Assembly (NCBI GenBank): GCA_946406305.1
Contig: CAMJKC010000100.1
Coordinates: forward strand, 1 to 6,264
Length of the DNA stretch: 6,264 bases
From: an uncultured Lachnospiraceae bacterium
Lineage (GTDB): Bacteria > Bacillota > Clostridia > Lachnospirales > Lachnospiraceae
Reading direction: 5' to 3'
The notes beneath the pieces were generated by a model. That model was not told the origin of the DNA, searched no databases, and worked only from the letters and a program-made list of their open reading frames with translations. A program made the translations under genes and the position numbers. Position 1 is the first letter of the stretch; every line of letters starts with the position of its first letter. This document shows, one piece after another, positions 5,832 through 6,264 of this stretch.

Positions 5832-5893
5832 AATCAAAAATAATCAAAAATAAATCAAATGAAAATGCGCCTTTTAGCGAACATTTTTTGATT
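5832..5893. repeat. Phased AATCAAAAAT repeats with one inverted copy
   Basis: On the plus strand AATCAAAAAT occurs at 5832-5841 and 5842-5851, and a shorter AATCAAAT at 5853-5860; the C positions are 10 and 11 bases apart. An inverted, slightly longer copy (ATTTTTTGATT) lies at 5883-5893 across a GC-richer spacer. The array sits between the small terminase start and the cos-like block, where lambda-type phages keep small-terminase binding sites. The phased A-tracts could bend DNA. Protein binding is inference; AT-rich drift is the alternative. Confidence 0.45.
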
Positions 5894-6002
5894 TATTGTC
5901 CGTTTTTATTGCTTTTTTATGTGAAATACTATCAATATTTACATCTCTAAATCCTTAAAACCCTTGTAAATACTACATTGTATGATTTAATATCGTTTTT
6001 TG

Positions 6003-6098
6003 CCCCACGGATTATGCGTTTTCAAACGCGTTTCTGGGTGGCGGTCCAAGAAAGCTTTTCTTTTCAGGATTTCGACCGGCCCTCCGGGGTCATGAACT
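6003..6098. other. Cos-like, GC-richer non-coding block with dyad symmetry
   Basis: In an AT-rich setting this stretch is markedly GC-richer. It includes an 18-base imperfect dyad at 6074-6091 (GACC...GGTC arms around a Gly/Cys-rich core), a GGTCC at 6043-6047 in inverted orientation to it, a perfect 10-base palindrome AAACGCGTTT at 6024-6033, and a GCGTTT/AAACGC hairpin at 6016-6029. In many Gram-positive prophages the cohesive end lies between an HNH nuclease gene and the small terminase gene and carries a similar GACCCC-GG-rich motif followed by a GACCG element; that comparison is from memory. Position about 200 bases before terS fits. No cut position can be assigned. Confidence 0.45.
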
Positions 6099-6264
6099 TT
6101 TTTTCTTTTTCGTTTTTCAGTTTTTTTCTTTTTCCGTTTTCCGTTTTCGCAACTTCCGTTTTTTTCTTCGCAAAGTTTTTTTTGCTTCCAGCTTTTTCGT
6201 TCAACTTTTTTCTTCCGTTTTTTCAGTTTGCTTTTTCCTTTTTTGCTTTTTGTTTTTTGCTGTC
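6093..6264 (-). repeat. Purine-rich low-complexity tract (A-runs with recurring CGGAA units)
   Basis: The minus strand here is overwhelmingly A and G, made of A-runs broken by recurring AAACGGAA, GAAAAAG and AAGTTG words. One frame from the window edge encodes a Lys-rich end (DSKKQKAKKEKAN then TGA at 6223-6225), which could be the tail of an upstream gene, but any frame of such DNA is Lys-rich. No start codon or ribosome site supports a separate gene. I regard it as a degenerate repeat, possibly a structural part of the packaging region. Confidence 0.5.

Noticed and set aside
5796..5837. Longer small terminase start at the TTG at 5837
   Set aside because: It has no ribosome binding site and would add 14 residues before the family's usual MSRGG-type beginning; the ATG at 5795 has a near-perfect site.
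5838..6000. A promoter for the terminase operon in the AT-rich leader
   Set aside because: Hexamers such as TACAAT and TTGATA occur, but none has a well-spaced partner; the operon may be transcribed from further upstream.
5987..6262. Minus-strand Lys/Arg-rich open frame through the purine tract and the cos-like block
   Set aside because: It has no ATG and no ribosome site, and its composition simply follows the A-rich DNA.
1..6264. CRISPR arrays, tRNA or rRNA genes, insertion sequences
   Set aside because: No evenly spaced palindromic repeats, no cloverleaf with a TTCRANNC-type arm, and no transposase motifs or flanking inverted repeats were seen.

Overview
The window reads as the packaging-start region of a temperate, tailed, probably cos-type phage or prophage from a low-GC Gram-positive host (Bacillota, clostridial type). 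This rests on AT-rich codon use, strong AGGAGG-type ribosome binding sites, tight gene packing on one strand, and a P27-like small terminase subunit. Host assignment is inference. All supported genes lie on the minus strand, so the biological order runs from the right end of the window to the left.

Right end (about 5796-6264): about 470 bases without a supported gene. It holds a strongly purine-rich tract (minus strand, 6093-6264), a GC-richer block with dyad symmetry that resembles a cos site (6003-6098), and an AT-rich leader with phased AATCAAAAAT repeats (5832-5893) just ahead of the small terminase gene. The order cos-like block, repeat cluster, terS recalls the cosN-cosB-small-terminase layout of lambda-type phages.

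Middle (3115-5795): small terminase (5250-5795), a compact S-adenosylmethionine synthetase (4417-5247), and a ParB-domain/adenine-or-N4-cytosine methyltransferase fusion (3115-4389). Gaps are 2-27 bases or genes overlap, so this looks like one transcript.

Core of interest (1197-3128): a C5-cytosine methyltransferase broken into six overlapping reading frames. The first (2373-3128) carries motifs I-VIII, and the last (1197-1592) carries motifs IX-X. Between them lie four small ORFs of 64-76 codons, each resembling a stand-alone target-recognition module and each ending in a GVVVY(D/E) or AVVVYE motif. The codons for that ending also spell a Shine-Dalgarno-like GGAG and, in another frame, the ATG of the next module. 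The arrangement looks like a split, modular methyltransferase with a cassette of recognition units chained by translational coupling, and is the best candidate for an undescribed system here. The synthetase upstream would supply the methyl donor for both methyltransferases.

Left end (1-1098): after a roughly 100-base gap with a possible promoter come a conserved prophage protein of unknown function (325-1098) and the first 113 codons of a DUF4314/zinc-ribbon protein that leaves the window. In related prophages the large terminase often follows these genes; it would lie beyond the left edge.
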